Positions 50,201 to 60,225 of a stretch of DNA of 64,000 nucleotides are shown here, piece by piece (position 1 is the first letter of the stretch; each line of letters begins with the position of its first letter). The notes under the pieces were generated by a model. That model made no database searches. It was not told the origin of the DNA and worked only from the letters and a program-made list of their open reading frames with translations. Both the position numbers and the translations under genes were made by a program. Source of the DNA: Turritopsis dohrnii (taxonomy: Eukaryota > Cnidaria > Hydrozoa > Anthoathecata > Oceaniidae). The stretch lies in NCBI GenBank assembly GCA_027922465.2, contig BQMF02000159.1, positions 62,001 to 126,000 on the forward strand, given 5' to 3'.

Positions 50201-50881
50201 GTGATGAGAAACAACTACTAAATTCTGACCACAAACATTCAAATATTGGATGTTTGGAATAAAATTCAGCATTTGTATATAGCTCAATGCATGACAGACC
50301 ACGTAGTTCATCAACTAAAAAATTGTCACCTGAGACCAACATAGAAATAGAGCTGTAAAGGCAACTTCCATTCAAGGCAGATCTAAAAAAAATGAAGTAT
50401 ATCGTTTCCAACAAAGAGAGTTGTTATCATATAATTGAAAATAAATTAGCAGCTAGGACTACCATTTTCCTTATCAAACAAAATAATAAAGCCGTGTTTT
50501 TGAGTCAGCACTTTTCAACAGATCATCTAGCTAATTATGGTAACATTACACATTTAATCACTCAATTGTTTTGAATAAAAACAATTATTTTTAAATAAAT
50601 TAAATAAAAGGTTAAATAAATGAAAAAAACCACCAGCATAGAAATCTTTTTTATTACCTGAGAGCAACTGGAAACCAGTTTTGTCTTTTCTTTTCAAGCA
50701 GGAAAAGGTCTGGAATCATTTTTTCAGCAATTTCGTTACGTTTCACAGCACCTTTCTCGAGAAGCATTGAAATGTCAACAACACATCTTTGCTTCTGAGA
50801 TAGGGTAGTTCTGAAAGAACTTGAAATTTCACGAATTGCCTCATTATCATCAGCATTTAACGCAGATTTTAATTTTTCCAT
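47262..50881 (-). pseudogene. OTU-domain hAT transposase, two exons, one internal stop
   Basis: Exon 1 is 50881-50658 (donor AG|GTAATA) and exon 2 is 50382-47262 (acceptor ttttttag). Together they make 1,115 codons in phase. Domains: an OTU/vertnin-like cysteine-protease fold opening at the splice junction (WFPVALR + SALNGSCLYSSIS, candidate catalytic Cys82; NHFVPVV, His241); a Ser/Thr-rich linker; a TTF-type zinc finger (~400-476: FRHKWLTDFSWL, CVQCCLL, KHENSSLH); a hAT RNase H-like core with Asp618 (IICDEACDTS), Asp685 (CYDGAGNVAG) and HCSSHRLNLV; and a C-terminal dimerisation region with CECERSFSAM (Glu ~1058). A single TGA at 48351-48353 (codon 752) interrupts the frame; both sides are in the same frame, so this is one nonsense change. 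A CGA-to-TGA change would fit but is inferred. Confidence 0.85.
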
Positions 50882-51014
50882 AATCTGTTTTCAATCATCC
50901 AAACGTCCTTCTTTACATGGGATGAGAACTGGATGTTGTTTGACACATGCGCTAGGTTTTGGAACCTTCTGGAATCCTGTCTGTGGGTTTTGAATAATAG
51001 AAAAAGTAGGATCA

Positions 51015-51175
51015 GTAAAAAACAGCTGAATATGCAAAAATTCTGTGAGAAATCGGCAAAAAATAGCAAGCAATGCAAAATTTTCTAAAAACTCGGCAAA
51101 ACATAGTCGACATATCCTTAAAGAATCGGCAAACAACAGCTGAGCATTGCATATTTCTGATGAATTCGGCAGGAG
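51015..51175. repeat. Degenerate subterminal repeats of the hAT element
   Basis: Three to four imperfect units of ~50 bp with 'atgcaaaattttct' followed by 'aactcggcaaaa(c/a)a'. They lie upstream of the transposase start and may be transposase-binding subterminal repeats. Overlapping short ORFs on both strands here are not genes. Confidence 0.5.
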
Positions 51176-51436
51176 CAAAGGTGATTTTTTTGCCGGTGGA
51201 GAAAAAAGAGAAAAGAAGCATGACAAATGTGGGCGCTGCGCGACAAATCCAAATAATGGCGGGTGGGCGTATTAAAATCGCAATTTCTCCCCGAGTATAT
51301 AACAATGGCGCAAATATGACTTAAGTTCGTGCCGTGATGATACGCAATAATAAGTAGTACATGATGTAGAGTCAATTTAGATAAATTCTCTTGGTCAGTC
51401 ATATGCCGACGCTGACTGACCTTGGCTACGCCCCTG

Positions 51437-54400
51437 ATTATTTTATTTTAGAGGACTTTTTGTCTTCTATTTCTGAAATAAAGGAATTTCTAAAAGTGCT
51501 TTCGAGTGATTCATATTGATCGCTAAAATATTGCAATTGTGATGTAAGATGTGCAGTTACTAACAAAAAGGATTGACCATTTACATTTCCGGACTTTAAT
51601 ATATAATAAGCAACACAGAAACACCTATATGAACTTACATTTTACATATCTCTTTACCATGTTTTCTATATAATATATAAATTCTGAAATATTACAAACT
51701 TAAAGAATACTAAATGAAGTTAGAAGGAAATTAAAACAAAACTGGCTGACACGATGTCTTCATCACAAATGAAGAGCTGGTCTGTCCTGGTTTTAAACAA
51801 GTAAATATAACTTTTTGTTTCCACAGCATAAGTAAACACCCATTCTCGTCTTTGCAGACCACCAGCAAAATCGATTTTCCATCACAAAGGCAAACATACG
51901 AACATTTTAAGTAAAAATAACTGTTAACTAAAAGAAGACTTCTTTTCTGTAATTAGCTTTTCTCTTTGGTTTTTGAAAGTCAAGTTATTAAAGGTTTTTC
52001 TTGAGTTGATTTAAATTTCGAGATCATGTTAAAGTGATAATTACATTATTTTAGAGGACTTTTTGTCTTCTATTTCTGAAATAAAGGAATTTCTAAAAGT
52101 GCTTTCGAGTGATTCATATTGGTCGCTAAAATATTGCAATTGTGATGTAAGATGTGCAGTTACTAACAAAAAGGATTGACTGCTTACATTTTCGGTCCTT
52201 AATATATAATAAGCAACACAGAAACACCTATATGAACTTACATTTTACATATCTCTTTACCATGTTTTCTATATAATATATAAATTCTGAAATATTGCAA
52301 ACTTAAAGAATACTAAATGAAGTTAAAAGGAAATTAAAACAAAACTGGCTGACACGATGTCTTCATCACAAATGAAGAGCTGGTCTGTCCTGGTTTTAAA
52401 CAAGTAAATATAACTTTTTGTTTCCACAGCATAAGTAAACACCCATTCTCCTCTTTGTAGATCACCAGCAAAATCGATTTTCCATCACAAAGGCAAACAT
52501 ACGAACATTTTAAGTAAAAATAACTGTTAACTAAAAGAAGACTTCTTTTCTGTAATTAGCTTTTCTCTTTGGTTTTTGAAAGTCAAGTTATTAAAGGTTT
52601 TTTTTGAGTTGATTTAAATTTCAAGATCATGTTAAAGTGATAATTACATTATTTTAGAGGACTTTTAGTCTTCTATTTCTGAAATAAAGGAATTTCTAAA
52701 AGTGCTTTCGAGTGATTCATATTGGTCGCTAAAATATTGCAATTGTGATGTAAGATGTGCAGTTACTAACAAAAAGGATTGACCATTTACATTTCCGGAC
52801 TTTAATATATAATAAGCAACACAGAAACACCTATATGAACTTACATTTTACATATCTCTTTACCATGTTTTCTATATAATATATAAATTCTGAAATATTA
52901 CAAACTTAAAGAATACTAAATGAAGTTAAAAGGAAATTAAAACAAAACTGGCTGACACGATGTCTTCATCACAAATGAAGAGCTGGTCTGTCCTGGTTTT
53001 AAACAAGTAAATATAACTTTTTGTTTCCACAGCATAAGTAAACACCCATTCTCCCCTTGGTAGATCACCAGCAAAATCGATTTTCCATCACAAAGGCAAA
53101 CATACGAACATTTTAAGTAAAAATAACTGTTAACTAAAAGAAGACTTCTTTTCTGTAATTAGCTTTTCTCTTTGGTTTTTGAAAGTCAAGTTATTAAAGG
53201 TTTTTCTTGAGTTGATTTAAATTTCGAGATCATGTTAAAGTGATAATTACATTATTTTAGAGGACTTTTTGTCTTCTATTTCTGAAATAAAGGAATTTCT
53301 AAAACTGCTTTCGAGTGATTCATATTGGTCGCTAAAATATTGCAATTGTGATGTAAGATGTGCAGTTACTAACAAAAAGGATTGACTGCTTACATTTTCG
53401 GTCCTTAATATATAATAAGCAACACAGAAACACCTATATGAACTTACATTTTACATATCTCTTTACCATGTTTTCTATATAATATATAAATTCTGAAATA
53501 TTGCAAACTTAAAGAATACTAAATGAAGTTAAAAGGAAATTAAAACAAAACTGGCTGACACGATGTCTTCATCACAAATGAAGAGCTGGTCTGTCCTGGT
53601 TTTAAACAAGTAAATATAACTTTTTGTTTCCACAGCATAAGTAAACACCCATTCTCCTCTTTGTAGATCACCAGCAAAATCGATTTTCCATCACAAAGGC
53701 AAACATAGGAACATTTTAAGTAAAAATAACTGTTAACTAAAAGAAGACTTCTTTTCTGTAATTAGCTTTTCTCTTTGGTTTTTGAAAGTCAAGTTATTAA
53801 AGGTTTTTTTTGAGTTGATTTAAATTTCAAGATCATGTTAAAGTGATAATTACATTATTTTAGAGGACTTTTGGTCTTCTATTTCTGAAATAAAGGAATT
53901 TCTAAAAGTGCTTTCGAGTGATTCATATTGGTCGCTAAAATATTGCAATTGTGATGTAAGATGTGCAGTTACTAACAAAAAGGATTGACCATTTACATTT
54001 CCGGACTTTAATATATAATAAGCAACACAGAAACACCTATATGAACTTACATTTTACATATCTCTTTACCATGTTTTCTATATAATATATAAATTCTGAA
54101 ATATTGCAAACTTAAAGAATACTAAATGAAGTTAAGGGGAAATTTAAACAAAACTGGCTGACACAATGTCTTCATCACAAATGAAGAGCTGGTCTGTCCT
54201 GGTTTTAAACAAGTAAATATAACTTTTTTGTTTCCACAGCATAAGTAAACACCCATTCTCCTCTTTGTAGATCACCAGCAAAATCGATTTTCCATCACAA
54301 AGGCAAACATAGGAACATTTTAAGTAAAAATAACTGTTAACTAAAAGAAGACTTCTTTTCTGTAATTAGATTTTCTCTTTGGTTTTTCAAAGTCAAGTTA

Positions 54401-54531
54401 TTAAAGGTTTTTTTTGAGTTGATTTAAATTTCAAGTTCATGTTAAAGTGATAATTACATTATTTTAGAGGACTTTTTGTCTTCTATTTCTGAAATAAAGG
54501 AATTTCTAAAAGTGCTTTCGAGTGATTCATA
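51437..54531. repeat. Satellite array, right block (603-bp monomers)
   Basis: It resumes exactly where the left block broke off. Monomers start at 51697, 52300, 52903, 53506 and 54109, and the last is cut at 54531. Two types alternate: those with 'gattgactgcttacattttc' and those with 'gattgaccatttacatttcc', giving a 1,206-bp higher-order unit. Shared variants not seen in the left block ('acccattctc', 'ttacattttacat') show that the two blocks have been homogenised separately. Confidence 0.95.
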
Positions 54532-54533
54532 TG

Positions 54534-54559
54534 CCCCCCACCCCCCCCCCCCCCCCCCC
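54534..54559. repeat. Poly-C tract at the satellite's right edge
   Basis: Six C, one A, then 19 C. The minus strand is a G-run able to form quadruplex structures. It abuts the broken satellite monomer and is followed by 'tagtaaatgcccccctcc', which resembles 'tagtaaacgccctctttccc' near 55895. It is probably the end of another element. Confidence 0.7.
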
Positions 54560-55542
54560 TCGAATAGACGAGGACATTTTTTAGTAAATGCCCCCCTCCA
54601 ATACACGTCCCTCTCTACATAGGGGCGTTTATTTGAGATACACTAATTAAGGCATGTAGAACTTCTACGAACGTAGAACGTTTATTTTTCGTCGTAAAGA
54701 TAAGTTTTGCAGGAACATCAAGTCCGATTTCCCGTTGACATTTGCCAGTTATTACTGCTTTTATCTTGTTCTCGAGATCTTGATTAATAAAATGGAAGCA
54801 TAAACTTGAAATTTAGACGCATAAGGACGTTCATCAAACGTCTAGATGGCGTCTCACGGTAGCAACGCGTGGACTTGTATCAGACGAAGAAAATTCCTGT
54901 CCCATTATTTTTATGGTTGCGCGAATTAGTATTTTTCATTAGTGTGTCCAAAATATGAATCACTAATGTTGTAACTTTATACGGGAAAATGAGAGACGAG
55001 ATATTGATAGGGTGTTTGCTAAATTGTCCAATGACGACAAAAATTGTATGAAATTAAGTATTGTTTTTTGTTGGAAGAAAACTGTTGAAATATACAATGT
55101 TCATAATACACTTATAAACACTTAAAATAATATGCAATTAAAGAAATTCCAAGAACTATCGAAAATACAAATAATATATTTTCCCGGTAATAAGTTTATT
55201 TCTAATAAATGTTGTATCATTGAAAGGAGCTTTAATTTTTCTATCGAATGATATAAATTTTTTATAAATTGCAACTCCCTCAAAAGATCTGTAGTAGCAT
55301 ATAATGACCCCTTAGAATATGGTTTACGATAATGACTAACCCTAACCCTAACAAAAACAGAGAAAATCTAACAGATCATAAACATAAACCACAGGGGTGA
55401 AAATATTCTAAGGTGTCATTATAGTTATTATTCTAACTGGATAAACTATTTTGATGCACACTGTATTAAGGATGAAAAGTACGTACTTTTTAAGTAATCA
55501 ACGACGAGAGAAGTGTAAACAAAAAATCGCCGAAAAACCCCC
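54560..55542. other. AT-rich region, no gene; small hairpin at 55295-55440
   Basis: Inverted arms 'tataatgaccccttagaata' (about 55299) and the complement of 'tataatgacaccttagaata' (about 55411) flank ~90 bp that includes ctaaccctaaccctaac (55336-55352), a short telomere-like run. Nothing else was recognised. Confidence 0.5.
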
Positions 55543-56367
55543 TTAATTTTCTGCTGTTTTCCTCCCTGCTCTCTTTAATAGATCGCCAATTAAAAAATCG
55601 ATCTCTTGTTTGGTGTACTTCTCCACCAGTGCACCTGAAAAAAGATGTAGTTTGGATTAATATCAGTAAAACTAATCATAATCATTGAATGAAGGAATTT
55701 TTGAAACAACTCGACAGGAATTCGTTCGAGCAATTAACCTGTCGGTTAATACACGTTTGTCTTTTTCAACCGAACTGTGGCTGTCACCGGATAAATTGTA
55801 AAGAATGTTACATGGCTCATTATCTATTATAATAATAATGAAAATATGTAACATTAAGTATATTTACTGAGTAGACATTAGTAGTGGTGTGTTTTAGTAA
55901 ACGCCCTCTTTCCCTTCACCCCGTCTTTTGAGAACGAAACTTGTACCTCCCTCTTAAATAATGAATCGAGTGCAAGGCGTACTGGCACGTGCGTCCTTAC
56001 CGCCAATTCTCTTGATTTGAGTTCTCTAAAAGAAATCAAACAGAATTTTCTAATCATCGCAAAAAGATTGATTCTCGGATCGAAGAAAACTCGATTAACT
56101 AAATAAGGACTTTTCATATTTTATTTCGCGAATTTTTGTTTTGTATTCAAAACAGCTTACAAATATAACGTGTTCGATTTAGAAGTCTTAAATCAGAAAC
56201 TTCAAGAGCCCGATTTCAGGAAATAAACTTACTTTTATTTTCCTGTTTTTGCTGATTTCCAGCGATTCTTCCGCCGTATCAAATTCCTCGATGGTCGACG
56301 CGGGAACTGAAGGAAGAATTTCTTCATTATCAGTTTTCGTATTTTGCGATAAAATAGCCAAGATTCT
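55543..56367 (-). CDS. Candidate multi-exon gene tail, weakly DUF4806-like
   Basis: Exon-like blocks on the minus strand: about 56367-56233 (ILAILSQNTKTDNEEILPSV, TIEEFDTAEESLEISKN; perfect AAA|GTAAGT donor); 56025-56001 (25 nt, ttttag acceptor, G|GTAAGG donor, in phase, reading RTQIKRIG); 55823 to 55672 (NEPCNILYNLSGDSHSSVEK); and 55634-55543 (ALVEKYTKQEIDFLIGDLLK, stop). The first two join cleanly and the third joins in phase. The last does not join convincingly, so there may be alternative ends. The EEFD..EE.LE and final helix recall DUF4806 proteins. The upstream part (56640-56570) is unresolved. Confidence 0.35.
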
Positions 56368-56757
56368 CTGTTTTTAATTCCATCATCATATAGTACTGGA
56401 ACTCTAAGAGAAATAAAATTTGTAAACAAATAAGACGTAGAAGATTTCGATTGATGGCATGTGAGGAATTATTGTCTTGTCTTAATAAAATACATGATAA
56501 AAACTTTATGAAGAGATCTGGGATCAAATGTGAGAGTTGAGTATGATATAATATAAAATACGTACTTTTATTTGGTAATTCCTTGAACGAACCTCCTCCA
56601 CTTTGATATCGCATGGTAATTGAAACCACATTTTCATCTTAAAATAAAGTATCAATATTCAAACATTCAATTGCTTAGTACATTGTTAAAAAAAGAAGTG
56701 CTTTTAATATAGTCATAAGAGCATGTATACCTTTTTTACTTTTTGGATTATCTGACT

Positions 56758-57190
56758 CTAAATCGTAAAAGAGGTACACGTAATCATGGTTGGCCCAAGG
56801 ACAGAACCTTGGGGAACCCCTGTATTGATGGAATGTGTCGATGATGATTGCCCATCTAAAATAACCTTAAGCCCACAATTACCAAAGAAGGAACGAATGA
56901 TCACAGTAGCCTTATGAGGATCAAGATTTGAAGTGATGGAAGATATTTTAGCTGGTGTGATACGGCAGCTATCCAGTACTTTATTAGTCCTCAAGGGAAT
57001 TCAGGAACAGCATGACCTTTTATTGCTGGTGACACTTTTAATGATGCGCCAAAAATCTCGAGAGCCAATTTTTCAAAATGAATATTTGAAATTATATGGA
57101 ATGCGAAGAGGATTTTTTATATTTTTATGTACATGAACTAAGACAATTGTATACCATTTTTGCTCTTTGCTTCCTCCTTAAATGATGCAC
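56758..57190 (-). pseudogene. Non-LTR reverse transcriptase fragment
   Basis: Pieces in order: SRDFWRIIKSVTSNKRS (pre-RT, 57065-57015), ISSITSNLDPHKAT (RT motif region, then an internal gap), and LKVILDGQSSSTHSINTGVP running into QGSVLGPT (palm motif before the YxDD strand, which is absent). The frame breaks more than once. It is of the jockey/CR1 type common in invertebrates and is a remnant only. Confidence 0.65.
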
Positions 57191-57988
57191 CAGGCAAAGA
57201 CGATGTTATCATATTGGATGACTCAAAGAGATGGAAGAGCTACTATTTTGAAGAATGCTGCATAGCTTTCTTCTTCGTTGTGACGGGGCTACTGTCTTCT
57301 GACGTTGTTGAAAATACGTATTTGCAACATAGGTTGTAATCATCTAAAGAAAAACATAAAAAATATATAGCCTTTAGAGATTTTTATAATATCGTTGCTG
57401 TTAAGTTGGATAAAGATAATATATACCAGCAGTCGGTTGCATAAGGGGGATTATCCCCCAAAATTTTAAAATGAGAATTTTCTCAAAATCTTTGTTGTTG
57501 AAGGTGAGCGTGAGTTAATAGAACTACCAAATGTCATTTTTAGCAAAAAAAATTATTTGTTGCGATGGAAACCAAGAAAAAGTCCAATTTGGGGCCAAAA
57601 ACTATGGTTCACACCGGCTGATGTACTTCATTGAATATTGGTCTAAATTAGCTCAAATTTGCATCACTTGACATGTATAAATAGAAGAATGGGCTAAACG
57701 TAAAAAAAACTTTAAAGTATTTTCATATCCATAATGGCGGCATATTTCAGTTTAAACGGACGTTTTTGTGATTTTGAAGCAAAGAAAAATAGTTTCTAGC
57801 AATTATTTTGAAAAGAATTTAGGTTTAGCCCATAGCTCTCAATGAAAGGAACACCTGGTCAAAATTTGAAGTATAACAGACCACTGGTTCAAAAGTTATG
57901 TTAGCCGAGAATCAAAAAACCTGTTTTGAGAAAATGCGTAATATATATAATATTCTTGTAAGTTTATTAACAAATGCTTGGAATAAAC
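57191..57988. other. Intergenic, nothing recognised
   Basis: No supported ORF or repeat was seen. Confidence 0.45.
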
Positions 57989-58250
57989 TCATACAAAGCC
58001 TCCAGCTTCATAAACTTTACCCTCTGTAAGTTCATTTTTGTCATTCTTGAACTTAACGAGTCCTCTTAAAATCTTGCGCCTTTTTTTGACCTTCTCGCTT
58101 GACTTATACAAAGTAGGAAATAGGCGCTTTCGGTTTTTATTTGAACATTGCTTGGTAGTGTATCGTCCAGGATTCATTTTCAACTGTTCGTATATCATTA
58201 AAGAGCTTTTCATTCCAACATTAAAATGGCCAACAGCATCATAAGATCCA
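57989..58250 (-). pseudogene. C-terminal tail of a transposon protein
   Basis: The frame reads YDAVGHFNVGMKSSLMIYEQ, then MNPGRYTTKQCSNKNRKRLF, then KKRRKILRG and YEAGGF before the stop. This is the tail pattern (a DaV.nFN.G segment, a PG.y.. segment, a basic KKRRK run, a yeaGgF end) of a transposon-associated protein family common in hydrozoans and insects. Upstream is closed by stops, so only the tail survives. Confidence 0.5.
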
Positions 58251-58698
58251 AACTTTAATTATGTGAATGAAACAAACTTCGTTTTAGGTAGGCGAAAAAG
58301 TAGTAGTTAAATGCATAAACATAAGGAAGGCGTCTTAATACTTTCAATAGTTTCCAAAACAAAAAAGGGTCTACGCCCGTGTCAATAATATAAAAATCAA
58401 CTTCTTTAGATTTTATTTTTCGAGAAAATGTCTGCCATCAAAAGTCATACATGTTTTTTCTTTTTATAAGCATATTATAAGTACATAACTTTCTCTTCTA
58501 ACAAACTAAATGTCTCTTTAACAAACAAGGTACTCTTCTGTGCTTATATAGTACAAGACAGTGTTTTGTTTTTTACTCTACTTCTTTATATGATTTGTGA
58601 GAAGACATTGCATTGTTTCACAATTAATATTGTTTATTGTAGTTATACTAGTACCTTCTTAACTTTTGTCGGTTGGTGAGTGATTTGGAAAGTAATTT
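58251..58698. other. Intergenic, nothing recognised
   Basis: AT-rich, no supported ORF. Confidence 0.4.
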
Positions 58699-60222
58699 CT
58701 AGTCTACATTAAGTAGAGATATTGACCGCCAGTTCCTGAGTTCTTCCAGGTCCCCCTTTTCTGGCAACATAGTAATCGATGTCCCAGAAGTGGGCGTAGA
58801 ACTCCATGGGCAAGCCGTCAGGTCCTGGGGATTTGGAGTTTTCCATTTGGTCGAGGGCTTGTCCGAGTTCATCTTGGGTGAGGTGGGAGTTGAGGTGTTG
58901 TGTGTCACCCTCCAGTCTTTTGGGGAGTTTGTTAAGGATGTCTTCCTGCTCCGTTGATGATACTGCCTGGTTGGAGAATAGTTCAAGGTAGAATTTGCGG
59001 GTGGCTTGAAGAATAGCTTCAGTTTCCGTAATTCTACCTTGTTCGGTTTTTAGGGAAGTGATAGTCTTTTTCCTTTGTTTTGTGTTCTCCTCCACAAAGA
59101 AGGTTCGGGATGGTGTTTCTCCTTCTTCAATAGTTTGGATTTTGCACCTGGTTTGTGCTCCTGAGTTCAGGGCATTTTTCAGGGCAATGATTTCCGATTG
59201 GACGGCAACCTGGTTGGTATGCTGTGGTTGTTTGAGTTGGTCTAAGAGGTCAGCAAGCCTTTCCTTTATTTCTTTTCTCATGGTGGTGCATATTTCAATT
59301 GATATGCTTTTTAGGTGTGATTTGCCAACTTCCCACCATGAGAGCATGTCCGTGAATTCCTGTCGCTGTGACCTCCAGTACATCCAGAATTTTCTTATTG
59401 GGTCGTCATATTTTGGGTTACCGAGTACTGAAGTATTCAACTTCCATGTACCCGGTCCCCTTTTGCTTGTTATGTTGATCAACCTGATGTTGGTCATTCG
59501 GTGATCACTCATCTGGTGGTCGATAATTGACGCATGTGTCAGTTTGGTTTTTAGGTTTTTAGCTAGGTATATCCTATCTATTCTGGATTGTACTGTCTTA
59601 GTAGGGTTATGCCATGTAAAGCCATCCTGGCGCGGGTGTAATTTGCACCAGGTGTCAAACAGCCTTAACTGTCCGAGAAGTGTGTTGAGTTCGCCAGAGC
59701 CTTCCTTGTGTAGGGACGACTTCGTGTCGGTCAAGGTCAAGGTCTACGACCATGTTGAAGTCGCCTCCTAGCAAAATGGGAAGGTCTGGCGGGAAGAGAT
59801 GATTTAAAGAATTAAAAAAGGTTCCTCTAGCATGAGGTCGAGTTGGTGCGTAGATGGACATGATGGCGTAGTGTACTCCATACGATGCAATGCAATGTAC
59901 ATACGATTTCAGCTCCTATGTAACGGCCCGCTGTGCCAGATGCAAATGAGCGCGCTAGCTGAACTGTTCGCTTGGTAATTATTGCCACTCCAGCCTCGCG
60001 GTTAGAGAGTGACGCCCATACGGACTGGCCGTATGGTTTCCACTCTTCTGCCCAGCGGGTTGAGGTTTGTATTGTGGAGTGCGTTTCCTGTATAAGTAAG
60101 ACATCATTGGCTGAATGTCGAAACCACGTGAAGAGAGCATCTCTCTTCGGTTTGCCATTCAAGCCGTTGATGTTGACAGATACGAAGGACACCATTATAA
60201 GATTAAGAAATTTTGGTCTCAC
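58699..60222 (-). pseudogene. LINE ORF2: endonuclease plus start of reverse transcriptase, frameshifted
   Basis: The likely start is the ATG before VSFVSVNINGLNGK. APE-type endonuclease motifs are visible: VNINGLNG, LIQETHS, SIYAPTRP, LLGGDFNMV, SRIDRIYL and MSDHRM, carrying the conserved Asn, Glu, Asp/Asn and Asp/His. Frame changes occur near 59890 and near 59735. The reverse transcriptase begins with NSKSPGPDGLPMEFYAHFWD, is then broken by an internal deletion, and ends at LRNWRSISLLNVD. The catalytic YxDD region is absent. The endonuclease would nick target DNA in an intact element. Confidence 0.8.
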
Positions 60223-60225
60223 CGT

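Larger units (their letters stand above)
46269..51436 (-). mobile_element. hAT transposon, 5,168 bp, inserted in the satellite
   Basis: Terminal inverted repeats read caggggcgtagcca (46269) and the complement at 51423-51436; a gactgacct/aggtcagtc pair follows inward. The satellite monomer supplies the empty site (gataattattttatttt). Comparing it with both junctions gives a 5-bp target duplication, attat. This matches the hAT5-type class rather than the usual 8 bp. The left end holds GC-rich palindromic words (gagcgcgaagcgctcc, gggcgaagcgccc). It carries one two-exon transposase gene on the minus strand. Confidence 0.9.

Noticed and set aside
50869..51402. Cluster of overlapping ORFs on both strands upstream of the hAT gene
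   Set aside because: They sit in degenerate subterminal repeats and show no domain.
42256..54531. CRISPR-like array
   Set aside because: The 0.6-kb monomers are contiguous, with no short repeat-spacer structure; the setting is eukaryotic.
55336..55352. Telomere or chromosome end
   Set aside because: Under three repeat units, with long non-telomeric sequence on both sides.
59058..59504. 148-codon plus-strand ORF
   Set aside because: Antisense of LINE ORF2.
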